Origin: Mycolicibacterium sp. BiH015
GTDB taxonomy: Bacteria; Actinomycetota; Actinomycetes; Mycobacteriales; Mycobacteriaceae
Direction of reading: 5' to 3'
NCBI RefSeq assembly: GCF_027706845.1
Contig: NZ_JAQGCZ010000001.1
Location: 682,001-746,000 of the forward strand
DNA: 64,000 bases
Shown: positions 19,109 to 27,958 of the stretch, in pieces
Layout: the number at the start of each line of letters is the position of its first letter
Position numbering within the stretch: the stretch's first letter is position 1
Notes under the pieces: model-generated
The model's input: only the letters and a program-made list of their open reading frames with translations
Database searches by the model: none
What the model was told of the DNA's origin: nothing
Translations under genes and position numbers: made by a program

Positions 19109-19861
19109 ATGGGCCGCACCGCTGCGGTGATCTGGCACGCGTCGTTCTCCATCGCCGCCGGGGTCCTCTACTTCCTCTTCGTCCTGCCGCGGACGCTGGA
19201 GCTGCTCGGCGACACGTCCCACACACTCGGAACAGTTCTTCGCATCGCGACCGGCGCGTTGATCGGGCTCGCCGCGCTGCCCGTGGTGTTCACGCTTCTG
19301 CGCACCCGGGCGCCGGAGTTCGGCACCCCGAAGCTGGCGCTGAACCTGCGCTCCGTCGCCATCGCACTGCATGTCGTTGCCGGTGTACTCATCGTCGCCG
19401 CGGCCATCAGCGAGATCTGGTTGTCCCTGGACTCCGCCGGGCAATGGTTGTTCGGGGTCTACGGAGCCTCCGCTGCTACAGCGCTCCTCGGCGTGTTCGC
19501 GTTCTATCTCGCATTTGTCGCCGAGATGCAGCCGCCGCCTCCGAAGCCGCTGAAAGTCAAGGAGCGCACGAGTCGGCGCGGCCGCACAACCGACACCGGT
19601 GAGGATGCCGAGGCGGACGAGACCGATGAGGCAGCGCTCGAGCCGGCGACGGACTCGGATGACGCCGACGCAGATTCCGGCGCCGACGAGGTAGAGAGCG
19701 CCGACGACGGGGTAAAGGTCGTAAGTGACGAGAACGACGCCAAGTCCACGGCCGACGAACCCGAGGCCGACGGCAAGCTGCAGAATCGGCGCCCCACCGG
19801 CAAGGGAACGGTTCTCGGGCGGCGCAAGCGGACCCGCGGCGGCGTCGCCGTCGAGGACTGA
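19109..19861 (+). CDS. lucA: LucA-like membrane protein (Rv3723 homologue)
   Basis: A 250-residue protein with four hydrophobic segments (about 5-27, 41-62, 86-107 and 117-140). An unusually acidic Asp/Glu-rich tail (about 155-225) follows, ending in basic residues. By position (after tRNA-Ser and ffs) and plan it matches Rv3723, LucA, which in M. tuberculosis stabilises the Mce1 and Mce4 lipid importers. ATG 19109 follows GGAGGG. The cytosolic acidic tail is probably the protein-contact region. No mce genes are nearby. Confidence 0.85.
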   Translation: MGRTAAVIWHASFSIAAGVLYFLFVLPRTLELLGDTSHTLGTVLRIATGALIGLAALPVVFTLLRTRAPEFGTPKLALNLRSVAIALHVVAGVLIVAAAISEIWLSLDSAGQWLFGVYGASAATALLGVFAFYLAFVAEMQPPPPKPLKVKERTSRRGRTTDTGEDAEADETDEAALEPATDSDDADADSGADEVESADDGVKVVSDENDAKSTADEPEADGKLQNRRPTGKGTVLGRRKRTRGGVAVED

Positions 19862-19907
19862 TCGTCTGACGTCACGTCGACAGCGGCGGACGTCGCCGCC
19901 ACTATTG

Positions 19908-20927
19908 ATGGGTATGGGCATTATTCGCCGACAACGGACGCTGCTGCTGGCGCTGGCCGCGATCCTCGCGCTCCTTGCTCCCGTGGCGCCCGCCGCGGCG
20001 GCTCCCGGTGACCCCCTCGCCGCGGCCGAGCAGGTGGAGCCCGCCGTCGTGCGGATCGACACCGCAGTGGACTACCAGGGCGTCGTCGGCCTCGGCACCG
20101 GGTTCGTCATCGACCCCGGTGGCCAGGTCCTGACCAACTTCCACGTCGTACAGGGCGCCGACCGCATCACCGGCACGGTCGGCGGCAGGCAGTATCCGGC
20201 GCAGATCGTCGGCTACGACCGTGGACGCGACATCGCCGTCATCCAGCTTCTCGGTGCGGCAGGTCTGCCCACCGCGCCGATCGGCGACACCAATGTGCTG
20301 GCGCCCGGAGAGCCCGTGGTCGCCCTCGGGAACGCGATGGGCTCCGATGCACCACTGACCCGGGAGGTCGGGACGTTGACGGCCTTCGGGCGCACCGTCG
20401 AGGCCGAGGACACCCTGACAGGCTCGACCGACGAGCTCACCGGTCTCTTCGAGTTCGCAGCACCCGTACGCGCCGGAGATTCGGGAGGCCCGGTGATCGA
20501 CTCCCGAGGTCAGGTCATCGGCGTCACCACGGCGGCATCGGTCAACTTCCGGATGGGGCCGGGCGGAAAGGGCTTTGCCATCCCGATCAACGACGCATTC
20601 GCCGTGGCCGGCCAGATTCGCGCCGGGATCAGGTCCGACACCGTTCACATCGGACCCCCGGTACTGCTCGGCGTGGGCGTCCGCACTGCCGGGTCGGACC
20701 TGCCCGGCGTGTTGCTCCAGGACGTGATGGTGGGCGGTCCCGCCGACCTGGCAGGGCTGCGACCCGGCGACACACTGCTGGTGCTCGACGGCGTCCAGCT
20801 CGACTCGGCGCGCACCCTGACGATGGTGCTCGACCGGCACTATGCAGGCGACAGCCTCGACATGACGTGGATCGACCGTTCGGGCCAGACCCGCACCGGA
20901 CGGGCAGTCCTCACCCCGGGCGTCTGA
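19908..20927 (+). CDS. Secreted trypsin-like serine protease with PDZ domain (PepA/HtrA-like)
   Basis: A 339-residue S1C protease resembling mycobacterial PepA (Mtb32A). A signal peptide ends near APAAAA. The catalytic triad is visible: His in LTNFHVVQGA, Asp in GRDIAVIQL and Ser in VRAGDSGGPVI. A C-terminal PDZ domain follows (GVLLQDVMVGGPADLAGLRPGDTLLVLDG). It is predicted to act outside the membrane. ATG 19908 or 19914 is the start; longer readings run back into lucA. It is not equivalent to Rv3724, so mycobacterial synteny stops here. Confidence 0.9.
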   Translation: MGMGIIRRQRTLLLALAAILALLAPVAPAAAAPGDPLAAAEQVEPAVVRIDTAVDYQGVVGLGTGFVIDPGGQVLTNFHVVQGADRITGTVGGRQYPAQIVGYDRGRDIAVIQLLGAAGLPTAPIGDTNVLAPGEPVVALGNAMGSDAPLTREVGTLTAFGRTVEAEDTLTGSTDELTGLFEFAAPVRAGDSGGPVIDSRGQVIGVTTAASVNFRMGPGGKGFAIPINDAFAVAGQIRAGIRSDTVHIGPPVLLGVGVRTAGSDLPGVLLQDVMVGGPADLAGLRPGDTLLVLDGVQLDSARTLTMVLDRHYAGDSLDMTWIDRSGQTRTGRAVLTPGV

Positions 20928-20964
20928 TTGGTCTATTCACCCAGGGTGGATGTGCCTCGAACCC

Positions 20965-20970
20965 TATGCT
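20965..20970 (+). promoter_or_regulatory. Leaderless -10 element before the dehydrogenase gene
   Basis: TATGCT is followed by 6 nt and then GTG 20977. Confidence 0.5.
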
Positions 20971-20976
20971 GAGCGA

Positions 20977-22047
20977 GTGCCCAACAATGCGCCGTACCGC
21001 GTCGTGCAATGGACGACAGGCAATGTCGGTAAGTCTTCGGTCGCGGCGATAGCCGCCAATCCCACGCTCGAACTGATCGGCTGCTACGCCTGGTCGCAGG
21101 ACAAGGTCGGCAAGGATGTCGGCGAGCTCGTCGGGATCGAACCGCTGGGCGTCGCCGCCACGAACGACGTCGACGCGTTGCTGGCGCTCAAGCCCGACGT
21201 CGTCGTCTACAACCCGATGTGGATCGACGTCGACGAGCTCGTGCGAATCCTCGAGGCGGGCGTGAACGTCGTGGCGTCGGCCTCGTTCATCACCGGCCGC
21301 AACCTGGGCGACGGGCGGGACAAGCTCGTCGATGCGTGCCTGCGCGGCGGATCGACGCTGTTCGGCTCCGGCGTCAGCCCGGGATTCGCCGAACTGCTGG
21401 CGATCGTCGCGGGCACCGCGTGCGACCGGATCGACAAGATCACGATCGCCGAGTCCGCGGACACCACGCTCTACGACTCGCCCGAGACCGAGCGGCCCGT
21501 CGGCTTCGACATGGCAATCGACGACCCTGCGCTGCAGCCGATGGCCGCCAAAGGCACCGCGGTGTTCGCCGAGGCTGTCCAGCTGGTCGCGGACGCCCTC
21601 GGAATCGAGCTCGACGAGATCACGTGCGTATCCGAGTACGCCCAGACGACAGAGGATCTCCCGATGGCGTCGTGGACCATCAAGGCGGGACACGTCGCCG
21701 GCGTGTACGCCAGCTGGCAGGGGATCGTCAACGGCAAAACCGTCATCGACATCAACGTCCGCTGGAAGAAGGGCCAGACGCTGCAGCCCGACTGGCAGCT
21801 CGACGACGACGGTTGGAAGATCACCATCGACGGCCGTCCGACGGTCAACATGCAGATCGGCTTCCTGCCGCCGCAGGACATGATCGAGAACGCGAAGACC
21901 CTGGAAGACTTCTTCGTGCTCGGCCACATCATGACCGCGATGCCGCCCATCCACGCCATCGCGGCAGTCGTCGCGGCGGAGCCTGGCATCGCGACCTACA
22001 ACGACCTGGCGCTGCCCCGGCCCCGAGGCGTAGTACCCACTGGCTAA
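20977..22047 (+). CDS. NAD(P)-binding dehydrogenase, DapB-N/diaminopentanoate dehydrogenase-like
   Basis: A 356-residue protein with an N-terminal Rossmann fold starting YRVVQWTTGNVGKSSVAAI, which is the form of the dihydrodipicolinate-reductase-like group that includes 2,4-diaminopentanoate dehydrogenase. Mycobacteria carry many paralogues, mostly of unknown substrate and often near lipid or steroid genes. GTG 20977 is set by the leaderless promoter; an upstream TGC-containing reading from 20950 is less likely. Followed within 10 bp by the DMT transporter. Confidence 0.78.
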   Translation: MPNNAPYRVVQWTTGNVGKSSVAAIAANPTLELIGCYAWSQDKVGKDVGELVGIEPLGVAATNDVDALLALKPDVVVYNPMWIDVDELVRILEAGVNVVASASFITGRNLGDGRDKLVDACLRGGSTLFGSGVSPGFAELLAIVAGTACDRIDKITIAESADTTLYDSPETERPVGFDMAIDDPALQPMAAKGTAVFAEAVQLVADALGIELDEITCVSEYAQTTEDLPMASWTIKAGHVAGVYASWQGIVNGKTVIDINVRWKKGQTLQPDWQLDDDGWKITIDGRPTVNMQIGFLPPQDMIENAKTLEDFFVLGHIMTAMPPIHAIAAVVAAEPGIATYNDLALPRPRGVVPTG

Positions 22048-22050
22048 CCT
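22045..22050 (+). promoter_or_regulatory. Leaderless -10 element before the DMT transporter
   Basis: TAACCT, overlapping the end of the dehydrogenase gene, is followed by 6 nt and GTG 22057, so the transporter may also have its own promoter. Confidence 0.4.
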
Positions 22051-22056
22051 GTCCCC

Positions 22057-22923
22057 GTGAGCGTTCGCGGCTGGCTGTTGTTCGCCGCGATGAGTGTCAT
22101 CTGGGGCATCCCCTATCTGCTGATCAAGGTTGCGGTAGAAGGGGTTTCGGTACCCGTGCTGGTCCTGGCGCGCACCGCGGTAGGGGCTCTGGTGCTGATC
22201 CCGCTGACCTTGAGCCGGCGCGCGTGGGCTCCGGTGCTGGCGCACTGGAAGCCTGTCTCGGTGTTCGCGTTCTTCGAGATCATCGCGGCGTGGCTGCTGC
22301 TCTCCGACGCCGAGCGGCACATCTCGAGCTCGTTGACGGGCCTACTGATCGCGGCCTCGCCGATTGTGGCCGCGGTGCTCGACAGGCTGACCGGCGGCAG
22401 CCAGCCATTGACGGCCAAGAGGCTGGCCGGTCTCGCCGTCGGACTCAGCGGGGTCGCGGTCTTGGCCGGCCCGGAGCTGACCGGCGGCAGCGCGTGGCCC
22501 GTCACCGAGGTGCTGCTGGTCGCGGTCTGCTACGCGATCGCACCGTTGGTCGCCGCGCGCTATCTCGGCGATGTGCCGACGATGCCGATGACGGCGGCCT
22601 GCCTCGGGCTGGCCGCGGTCGTCTACGCCGGTCCTGCGGCGATGACCTGGCCGTCGCAGATGCCCCAGACGCGGGTGCTCGTCGCGATCGTGCTCCTCGC
22701 GGTCGTGTGTACGGCCGTGGCATTCATCGTGTTCTTCGCGCTCATCCGCGAGGTCGGTGCGCCGAAGGCTTTGGTGTTCACCTACGTCAACCCCGCCGTG
22801 GCGCTCGGTGCCGGGGTTGTCATCTTGGACGAGCCACTCACGCCGTGGCATCTGCTCGGACTGGGGCTCATCCTCGCCGGTTCGGTGCTGGCGACCCGGC
22901 GCCAGGAAAATCCGTTGAGTTGA
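22057..22923 (+). CDS. DMT superfamily (EamA) transporter
   Basis: A 288-residue polytopic protein with about ten hydrophobic helices in two EamA repeats. The first begins WLLFAAMSVIWGIPYLLIK and the second contains ILDEPLTPWHLLGLGLILAG; both are family landmarks. Such proteins usually export metabolites or amino acids from the cytoplasm. Substrate unknown. Its start is leaderless. Confidence 0.87.
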   Translation: MSVRGWLLFAAMSVIWGIPYLLIKVAVEGVSVPVLVLARTAVGALVLIPLTLSRRAWAPVLAHWKPVSVFAFFEIIAAWLLLSDAERHISSSLTGLLIAASPIVAAVLDRLTGGSQPLTAKRLAGLAVGLSGVAVLAGPELTGGSAWPVTEVLLVAVCYAIAPLVAARYLGDVPTMPMTAACLGLAAVVYAGPAAMTWPSQMPQTRVLVAIVLLAVVCTAVAFIVFFALIREVGAPKALVFTYVNPAVALGAGVVILDEPLTPWHLLGLGLILAGSVLATRRQENPLS

Positions 22924-22949
22924 CGGGCCGTGTGCGGTGGCATGGAGGC

Positions 22950-23591
22950 ATGTCCGCTGCGATCTGGCCGCTGTTCGGGCTCGAGGTCTCGAGTCCGCGG
23001 TTGTCGCTGCGCTACATCGATGACGAACTCGGGGCCCAGCTGGCCGACTTGGCGGCCGAGGGTATCCACGACCCGGCCACCATGCCGTTCTCGGAACCGT
23101 GGACGGACGTCGAAGCGCCCGAGCTGCAACGCAATTCATTGCGCCACTTCTGGCGCTGCCGTGCCGAGACCACCACCGAGAACTGGCATCTGAACATGGC
23201 GGTGCTGGAGCACGGCGACGCCGTCGGCGTGTGCTCCGTCGATGGCGTCAAGTTTCCGGTGACGCGCACCGCGACCACCGGCTCATGGCTCGGCCGCCGC
23301 TACCAGGGCAGGGGCCTGGGCCGCGAGATGCGCCAGATGGCTTTGCACTTGGTTTTCGCCGGGCTGCACGGCCAGTGTGCCCGCACCCGGGCCTGGCACG
23401 ACAACGTCGCGTCGCTGGGTGTCACCCGATCGCTGCCCTACACCGAAGACAGCTCCACGATGGAGGTGCGTCGCGGCGCCGAGGACACGATGCTGTCCTT
23501 CTCGATGGCTCGGGAGCAGTGGGAGACCGTGCGCCGCAACGACATCGAGATCCACAGTGTACGGGCCGCGCGGGAGTTCCTAGGGATCTAG
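22950..23591 (+). CDS. GNAT family N-acetyltransferase
   Basis: A 213-residue acetyltransferase of the RimJ/RimL-like group. The acetyl-CoA loop is visible in GSWLGRRYQGRGLGREMRQM (R-x-x-G-x-G/A form), and the strand/turn WHDNVASLGVTRSLPY follows. ATG 22950 is closely preceded by GGAGG; an in-frame GTG at 22932 is the alternative start. Its stop overlaps the end of the convergent thioesterase gene. The acceptor is unknown. Confidence 0.82.
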   Translation: MSAAIWPLFGLEVSSPRLSLRYIDDELGAQLADLAAEGIHDPATMPFSEPWTDVEAPELQRNSLRHFWRCRAETTTENWHLNMAVLEHGDAVGVCSVDGVKFPVTRTATTGSWLGRRYQGRGLGREMRQMALHLVFAGLHGQCARTRAWHDNVASLGVTRSLPYTEDSSTMEVRRGAEDTMLSFSMAREQWETVRRNDIEIHSVRAAREFLGI

Positions 23592-24337
23592 CCCGCAGCC
23601 CGCAAGGCCTGGGTGACGACCTCGATCACCTTCTGCGGTTGCTTCTCCAGGAAGAAATGGCCGCCGGCGAAGACGTGGACGTCACCGCCGCCGGTGGTGT
23701 GCTCGTGCCATGCGCGCGCGGCGGCGTCGCTGGTCTTCGGGTCGTCCAGCGCGGTCATCACGACGATGGGCGCGCTGATGCTGACGTCGGTGCCGCGGTG
23801 ATAGGCCTGCAGCGCGCGGTAGTCATTGCGGAACGCGGGCAGGAACGTCGACAGCAGTTCGGGATCGCTCAACACCCGCGGGTCGGTTCCGCCGAGTTCG
23901 CGCATCACACCGACCAGGGCAACGTCGTCCTTGAACTCGCGTTCGTCACCGTAGCGGCTCGGCGCCCGCGAGCCCGACGCGAAGACGGTCAGCACCGGCC
24001 GCCCCGTCGACGTCTCGTAGCGGCGGGCCACCTCGAAGGCCAGCACGGCGCCCATGCTGTGTCCGAAGAACGCCGTCGGCTTCGCGGGCAGCGTGCCGAT
24101 CTCGGTGAACACCTGGTCGGCCAGCGCGTCGATGGAGTCGACGAACGGTTCGGCGTAGCGATCCTGACGGCCCGGGTACTGCACACCGTAGACCTCGAAC
24201 TCGGGCGACAACGCCGTCGACATCGGGAAGTAGTAGCTGGCCGATCCTCCCGCGTGCGGAAGACACACCAGGCGCACGCGGGCGTCGGGGGCAGGATGGA
24301 AGTTGCGCAGCCAACGACTACGCGGCGCGGTCGTCAC
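23588..24337 (-). CDS. Type II thioesterase (TesA-like alpha/beta hydrolase)
   Basis: A 249-residue thioesterase that would release or edit acyl chains bound to carrier proteins. The nucleophile Ser94 is in FFGHSMGAVLAFE; Asp in VMTALDDPKTS and His in FAGGHFFLE complete the triad, and LPHAGGSASYYFPM is the N-terminal hallmark. Unlike most family members it is not beside polyketide or peptide synthetase genes. GTG 24337 overlaps the preceding gene's stop by four bases, so it is the second gene of an operon. Confidence 0.88.
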   Translation of the reverse strand: MTTAPRSRWLRNFHPAPDARVRLVCLPHAGGSASYYFPMSTALSPEFEVYGVQYPGRQDRYAEPFVDSIDALADQVFTEIGTLPAKPTAFFGHSMGAVLAFEVARRYETSTGRPVLTVFASGSRAPSRYGDEREFKDDVALVGVMRELGGTDPRVLSDPELLSTFLPAFRNDYRALQAYHRGTDVSISAPIVVMTALDDPKTSDAAARAWHEHTTGGGDVHVFAGGHFFLEKQPQKVIEVVTQALRAAG

Positions 24338-24849
24338 GGCGCCGGGGGCGCGTCGGCAGGCGGCGCTTCGCCGGGCGGCGGAGGCGGCGGTGGCGGGGCC
24401 CCCTCGACGACCTTGAGAACATTGGCCGACAGTCGAGCACCCGGTGCGACCTCGACGGAGACGTCCTTGAAGATCTCAGCTTGTTGGCCGCTGACGGTGA
24501 ATCTCCCGGGCTGGGGAGCAAGACCCCCGACCACCTCGTACTCCACGGTGAAGGGCGTCTCCGGGAAAGGATGCAGACCAACGTATTTGGGGTCGATCGT
24601 GTACGTGTACAGGCAGACGGTGTTGCTCGGGTCGCACTGCGAGGCGGTGACGTTGACGGTGATCTGGAACTCCTTGGCGGTCGGCACCGAGGGCGGCGGC
24701 GGTGTCGGCGGCGTGTACCGGGGCGAGGTCGCTTCCTGCTGCTGGTCCCGGCTGCCGAAGATCATGAAGGAGGCGATGCCGATACCGCTGGCGAGCATCC
24801 CGACGATCGCCACGGCGGCGAGCAACTTCCGGAGCGTAGCCTTCGCCAT
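24334..24849 (-). CDS. Membrane-anchored exported protein with Pro-rich ends
   Basis: A 171-residue protein of unknown function. One N-terminal hydrophobic anchor (about 8-30) is followed by a Pro-rich spacer. An outer domain of about 90 residues has two Cys (in SQCDPSNTVCL) that could form a disulfide, and the tail is a Pro-repeat. The outer domain looks all-beta. It is not an MmpS protein: size and anchor are similar but MmpS motifs are absent. Cotranscribed with the thioesterase (GTGA overlap). Confidence 0.6.
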   Translation of the reverse strand: MAKATLRKLLAAVAIVGMLASGIGIASFMIFGSRDQQQEATSPRYTPPTPPPPSVPTAKEFQITVNVTASQCDPSNTVCLYTYTIDPKYVGLHPFPETPFTVEYEVVGGLAPQPGRFTVSGQQAEIFKDVSVEVAPGARLSANVLKVVEGAPPPPPPPPGEAPPADAPPAP

Positions 24850-24872
24850 GCACAGCAGGGTAGCGGCACGGG

Positions 24873-25925
24873 TCAGTCGGCGATGCGATTGCCCGCTTCG
24901 TCCCAGTGCGCGGCGACCTTCTTGCTCGGTTGCACGCGCGGCGGTTCGCCCGGCATCTTCGGGTAGCTCGGCGGGTACGGCAGATCCCCTTCGCCGCGTT
25001 CCTCCTCATCGGCCTTGGCCATGTCAAGGAGCACCTCGATGGATTGCGCTGTGTCGTCGATACCCGCCCACGGATCGGGTCGCGACGCGACGAAGTCGGG
25101 CACGGTCTGGATCGTGTAGTCGTCGGGTTCGGCGTCGCGCAACTCCTCCCACGTCAGCGGTGTAGACACCGTCGCGATGGGCGTCTTGCGCGCGGAGTAC
25201 GCCGACGCGAACGTCCGGTCCCTGGCGTTCTGGTTGTAATCGATGAAGAGCCGCTCCCCCCGTTCCTCTTTCCACCACGACGTCGTCACCGCATCGGGGG
25301 CGCGCCGCTCCACCTCACGGGCCAGGGCGATCCCGGCGCGGCGCACCGCGATGAAGTCCCAGTCGGTCGCGATACGCAGAAAGACGTGCACGCCGCGGCC
25401 ACCCGAGGTCTTCGGATAACCGACCAGGCCCAGCTCGTCGAGCAACGGTTTGAGGACACCGGTGGCCACCTCGCGGGCCTCGGCGAAGCCGGTGCCTGGT
25501 TGGGGGTCGAGATCGATGCGCAGCTCGTCAGGATGCTCGGTGTCCGGGCAGCGCACCTGCCACGGGTGCAGCGTCACGGTGCCCATCTGCGCCGCCCAGA
25601 CGATCGCCGACGGATGAGTGATCTTCAGCGCGTCGGCGGTGCGCCCGGAAGGGAAGGTGACAGTGCAGGTTTCGAGATAGTCGGGATGCTTCTGCGGGAT
25701 CCGCTTCTGGTAGATCTCCTCGCCTTCGATACCGTCGGGGAACCGCTGCAGGTGCACCGGCCGGTCCCGCAGCAGGGTGACCATCCAGTCGGCGATCGAC
25801 GCGTAGTAGTCGACGAGCTTGCCTTTGCTGCCGTCCTTCCCGAGCTTGGGAAAGTAGGGCTTGTCAGGGTTCGTCAGCCGGACCTTGACCCCGTCGACAT
25901 CGATTTCTGTTGCGGGACTGGGCAT
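24873..25925 (-). CDS. LigD-type primase-polymerase domain protein (PolDom; Rv3730c type)
   Basis: A 350-residue stand-alone archaeo-eukaryotic primase/polymerase like the polymerase domain of LigD (PolD/Prim-PolC). Metal-binding Asp residues lie in ELRIDLDPQPGTG and FIDYNQNARD, and TSGGRGVHVFLR is the primase motif II region; HLQRFPDGIEGEEIYQKR is also conserved. It fills short gaps with ribonucleotides or deoxynucleotides in repair. ATG 25925 shares its A with the stop of ligC (TAATG), so the polymerase and ligase are coupled. Confidence 0.92.
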   Translation of the reverse strand: MPSPATEIDVDGVKVRLTNPDKPYFPKLGKDGSKGKLVDYYASIADWMVTLLRDRPVHLQRFPDGIEGEEIYQKRIPQKHPDYLETCTVTFPSGRTADALKITHPSAIVWAAQMGTVTLHPWQVRCPDTEHPDELRIDLDPQPGTGFAEAREVATGVLKPLLDELGLVGYPKTSGGRGVHVFLRIATDWDFIAVRRAGIALAREVERRAPDAVTTSWWKEERGERLFIDYNQNARDRTFASAYSARKTPIATVSTPLTWEELRDAEPDDYTIQTVPDFVASRPDPWAGIDDTAQSIEVLLDMAKADEEERGEGDLPYPPSYPKMPGEPPRVQPSKKVAAHWDEAGNRIAD

Positions 25926-27001
25926 TATCGGACCCCATTCCCCGTCGCTTCGCTCGCCCCGGTCTCCAGGACGTCGTAGAGGTCGAAGCGCAGCGGCACG
26001 TCGAGCTGGTCGAATCGACAGCTCTCCGGATCGCGGTCGGGCCGCCAGCGCAGGAACTTCACGGCGTGCCGGAATCGCCTGCCGTTGATGGTGTTTCCTT
26101 CCATCTGGTCGTAGGCCACCTCACAGACCTTCTCGGGCCGGACCGGGATCCAGCGCTTGTCGGCGGCGGAGTTCCACCGACTGGGTTCACCGTCGCGCAT
26201 GTCGTCGCCGATGCGCAATGGCTCCAGATCGGCGAGCAGCGACAGTCGCGCCTTGGCAGTGAATGATGCTGCGCCGCCCACCATGTGGAGCTCGCCGTCG
26301 TCGCCGTACAAGCCGAGCAGGATCGATCCGATTCCCTCGCCGCTCTTGTGGATCCGGTACCCGATGGCGACGCAATCGGCGTCGCGGTGGTGTTTGACCT
26401 TGATCATCTCCCGTTTCCCGGGAAGGTAGGGCCCGTCGAGACGCTTGGCGATCACCCCGTCGAGGCCCGCGCCCTCGAACTCCTCCAGCCACTGGGCGCC
26501 GAGCTCGGGGTCCTCGGTGGTCCGGGTGACGTGGCACCACTGCTTTTCGTGGACCCCCTCTGTCAGCGCCTCGCGGCGTGTGCGGAACGGCTCTTTCATC
26601 AGCGAGGTGTCCCCGACAGCGAGGGCGTCAAACCCGATGAAATGCGCGGGCGTCTCCTCGGAGAGTTTGCGCACGCGGGACTCGGCGGGATGGATGCGCT
26701 GGCTCAGCGACTCCCAGTCCAGGCGCGTCCGTCCGCCGATCTCACGCGGGACGACGATCTCGCCGTCGAGCACGCAACGCGGCGCCAACTCGTCGCGCAC
26801 GGCGTCGCGCACCTCCGGGAAGTACCGTGCCAGGTCCTTCCCGCTGCGCGACAGAAGCACCACGTCATCGCCGTCGCGGAACACCAATGCCCGGAAGCCG
26901 TCCCACTTCGGTTCATAGGACCACACGCCGGTCTCGTCGGGCACCTTGGTCTGCGCCTTGGCCAGCATCGGCTCCAGCGGTGGTCGTACGGGTAACGCCA
27001 T
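25925..27001 (-). CDS. ligC: ATP-dependent DNA ligase C (Rv3731 type)
   Basis: A 358-residue ligase with the nucleotidyltransferase and OB domains only. Lys32 in YEPKWDGFRAL becomes adenylated; motif III FIGFDALAV, motif IV GLDGVIAKRL and motif V MIKVKHHRDADCV follow. ATG 27001 gives the exact length of Rv3731. It is translationally coupled to the PolDom gene and probably seals repair patches made by it. A second, diverged LigC is encoded at 45359-46435. Confidence 0.93.
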   Translation of the reverse strand: MALPVRPPLEPMLAKAQTKVPDETGVWSYEPKWDGFRALVFRDGDDVVLLSRSGKDLARYFPEVRDAVRDELAPRCVLDGEIVVPREIGGRTRLDWESLSQRIHPAESRVRKLSEETPAHFIGFDALAVGDTSLMKEPFRTRREALTEGVHEKQWCHVTRTTEDPELGAQWLEEFEGAGLDGVIAKRLDGPYLPGKREMIKVKHHRDADCVAIGYRIHKSGEGIGSILLGLYGDDGELHMVGGAASFTAKARLSLLADLEPLRIGDDMRDGEPSRWNSAADKRWIPVRPEKVCEVAYDQMEGNTINGRRFRHAVKFLRWRPDRDPESCRFDQLDVPLRFDLYDVLETGASEATGNGVR

Positions 27002-27040
27002 ACCAGTCATACTCACGCAGACCCGGGTACCCCGACAATC

Positions 27041-27958
27041 TCATCGGCGATCAACAAGCGCGTTCCGCACGGTCCGGCATTGGGATGCGAAGAAGCGCCG
27101 AGAGATCGTGGCGCGTGGGGACAGCATGTCGAACGCGTGGAAGGCGCCCGGAGCGATGTGCAGGTCCACCGCCACGCCCGCTTCACTCAGGCGCGTCCCA
27201 TAGGCCAGGCCTTCGTCGTGAAACAGGTCGAGGGTTCCCACGCCGATCCACGCCGGCGGCAGGCCTACCAGCTCCCGGCGACGAGCAGGGACGGCAAACT
27301 GAGGATCTGCACCGTTGAGATACCACTGCCAGGCTAGCTGGTTATCGCGCGCCGACCACATGACCCTGGGCGGCTACCCGGCTCCCGCGCCCGTGCGATC
27401 GTCCAGCATCGGGTACACCAGCATCTGAAGCGCGGCAGCGACCTCCCCGCGATCACGAGCGAGCAGCGCGAGCGCCGCCGCGATACCTCCCCCGGCGCTG
27501 GCCCCGCCGATCGCCAACCGTGTTGGATCGACCCAGGGTTGCCGGCTCAGCCACAGCAGCGCCGCGTAGCAATCCTCCAACGGCGTCGGATAGGGATGCT
27601 CGGGTGCCAATCGATGATCGACCGCCACGACCGGAACATCGGTGGAGTTGAACAACATCCGGCAGAATCTGTCCTCCTGCGCGGCGCGACCCATCACGGT
27701 GCCGCCGCCGTGGATCCACAGCAGGGCCGGACCCGGTTCGTCTCGACAGGCGCCTCGGTGGATACGGACCGTCACCTCGGAGTTGACGACAGCCGCGGTG
27801 ACGTCACGACGACGGCCCGCGCGGGCCGCGACAGCCATCGCCGCTCTCGGTATTGTCAAGCCGCGGTGCAGCGCATATCCGCCCGGCAGAACCCCTGCCA
27901 GAAAGCGCAACTGGGGATCGACGTCGTCCAGACCTGCTCCGATTCTCGCCACAGTCAC
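27041..27958 (-). pseudogene. HSL-family esterase interrupted by an in-frame TAG
   Basis: This is an alpha/beta hydrolase of the hormone-sensitive-lipase (GDXG) family split by one amber codon at 27374-27376. The first part (194 codons from GTG 27958) holds the oxyanion motif HGGG (83-86) and nucleophile Ser154 in GGASAGGG. After the TAG the same reading frame continues without shift through RVMWSARDNQLAW, the acid in TLDLFHDEG and the His in GAFHAFD to 27041. The stop therefore removes Asp and His of the triad. GTG 27958 overlaps the Rieske gene's stop. Readthrough or base-call error are alternatives to true inactivation. Confidence 0.8.

Noticed and set aside
21219..22949. Long plus-strand frame joining upstream of the GNAT gene
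   Set aside because: It runs through the dehydrogenase and transporter in another frame as Arg-rich nonsense; only the part after 22950 is a real protein.
24334..24849. MmpS-type protein
   Set aside because: Size and anchor are similar, but the outer domain lacks MmpS motifs and no MmpL gene is adjacent.
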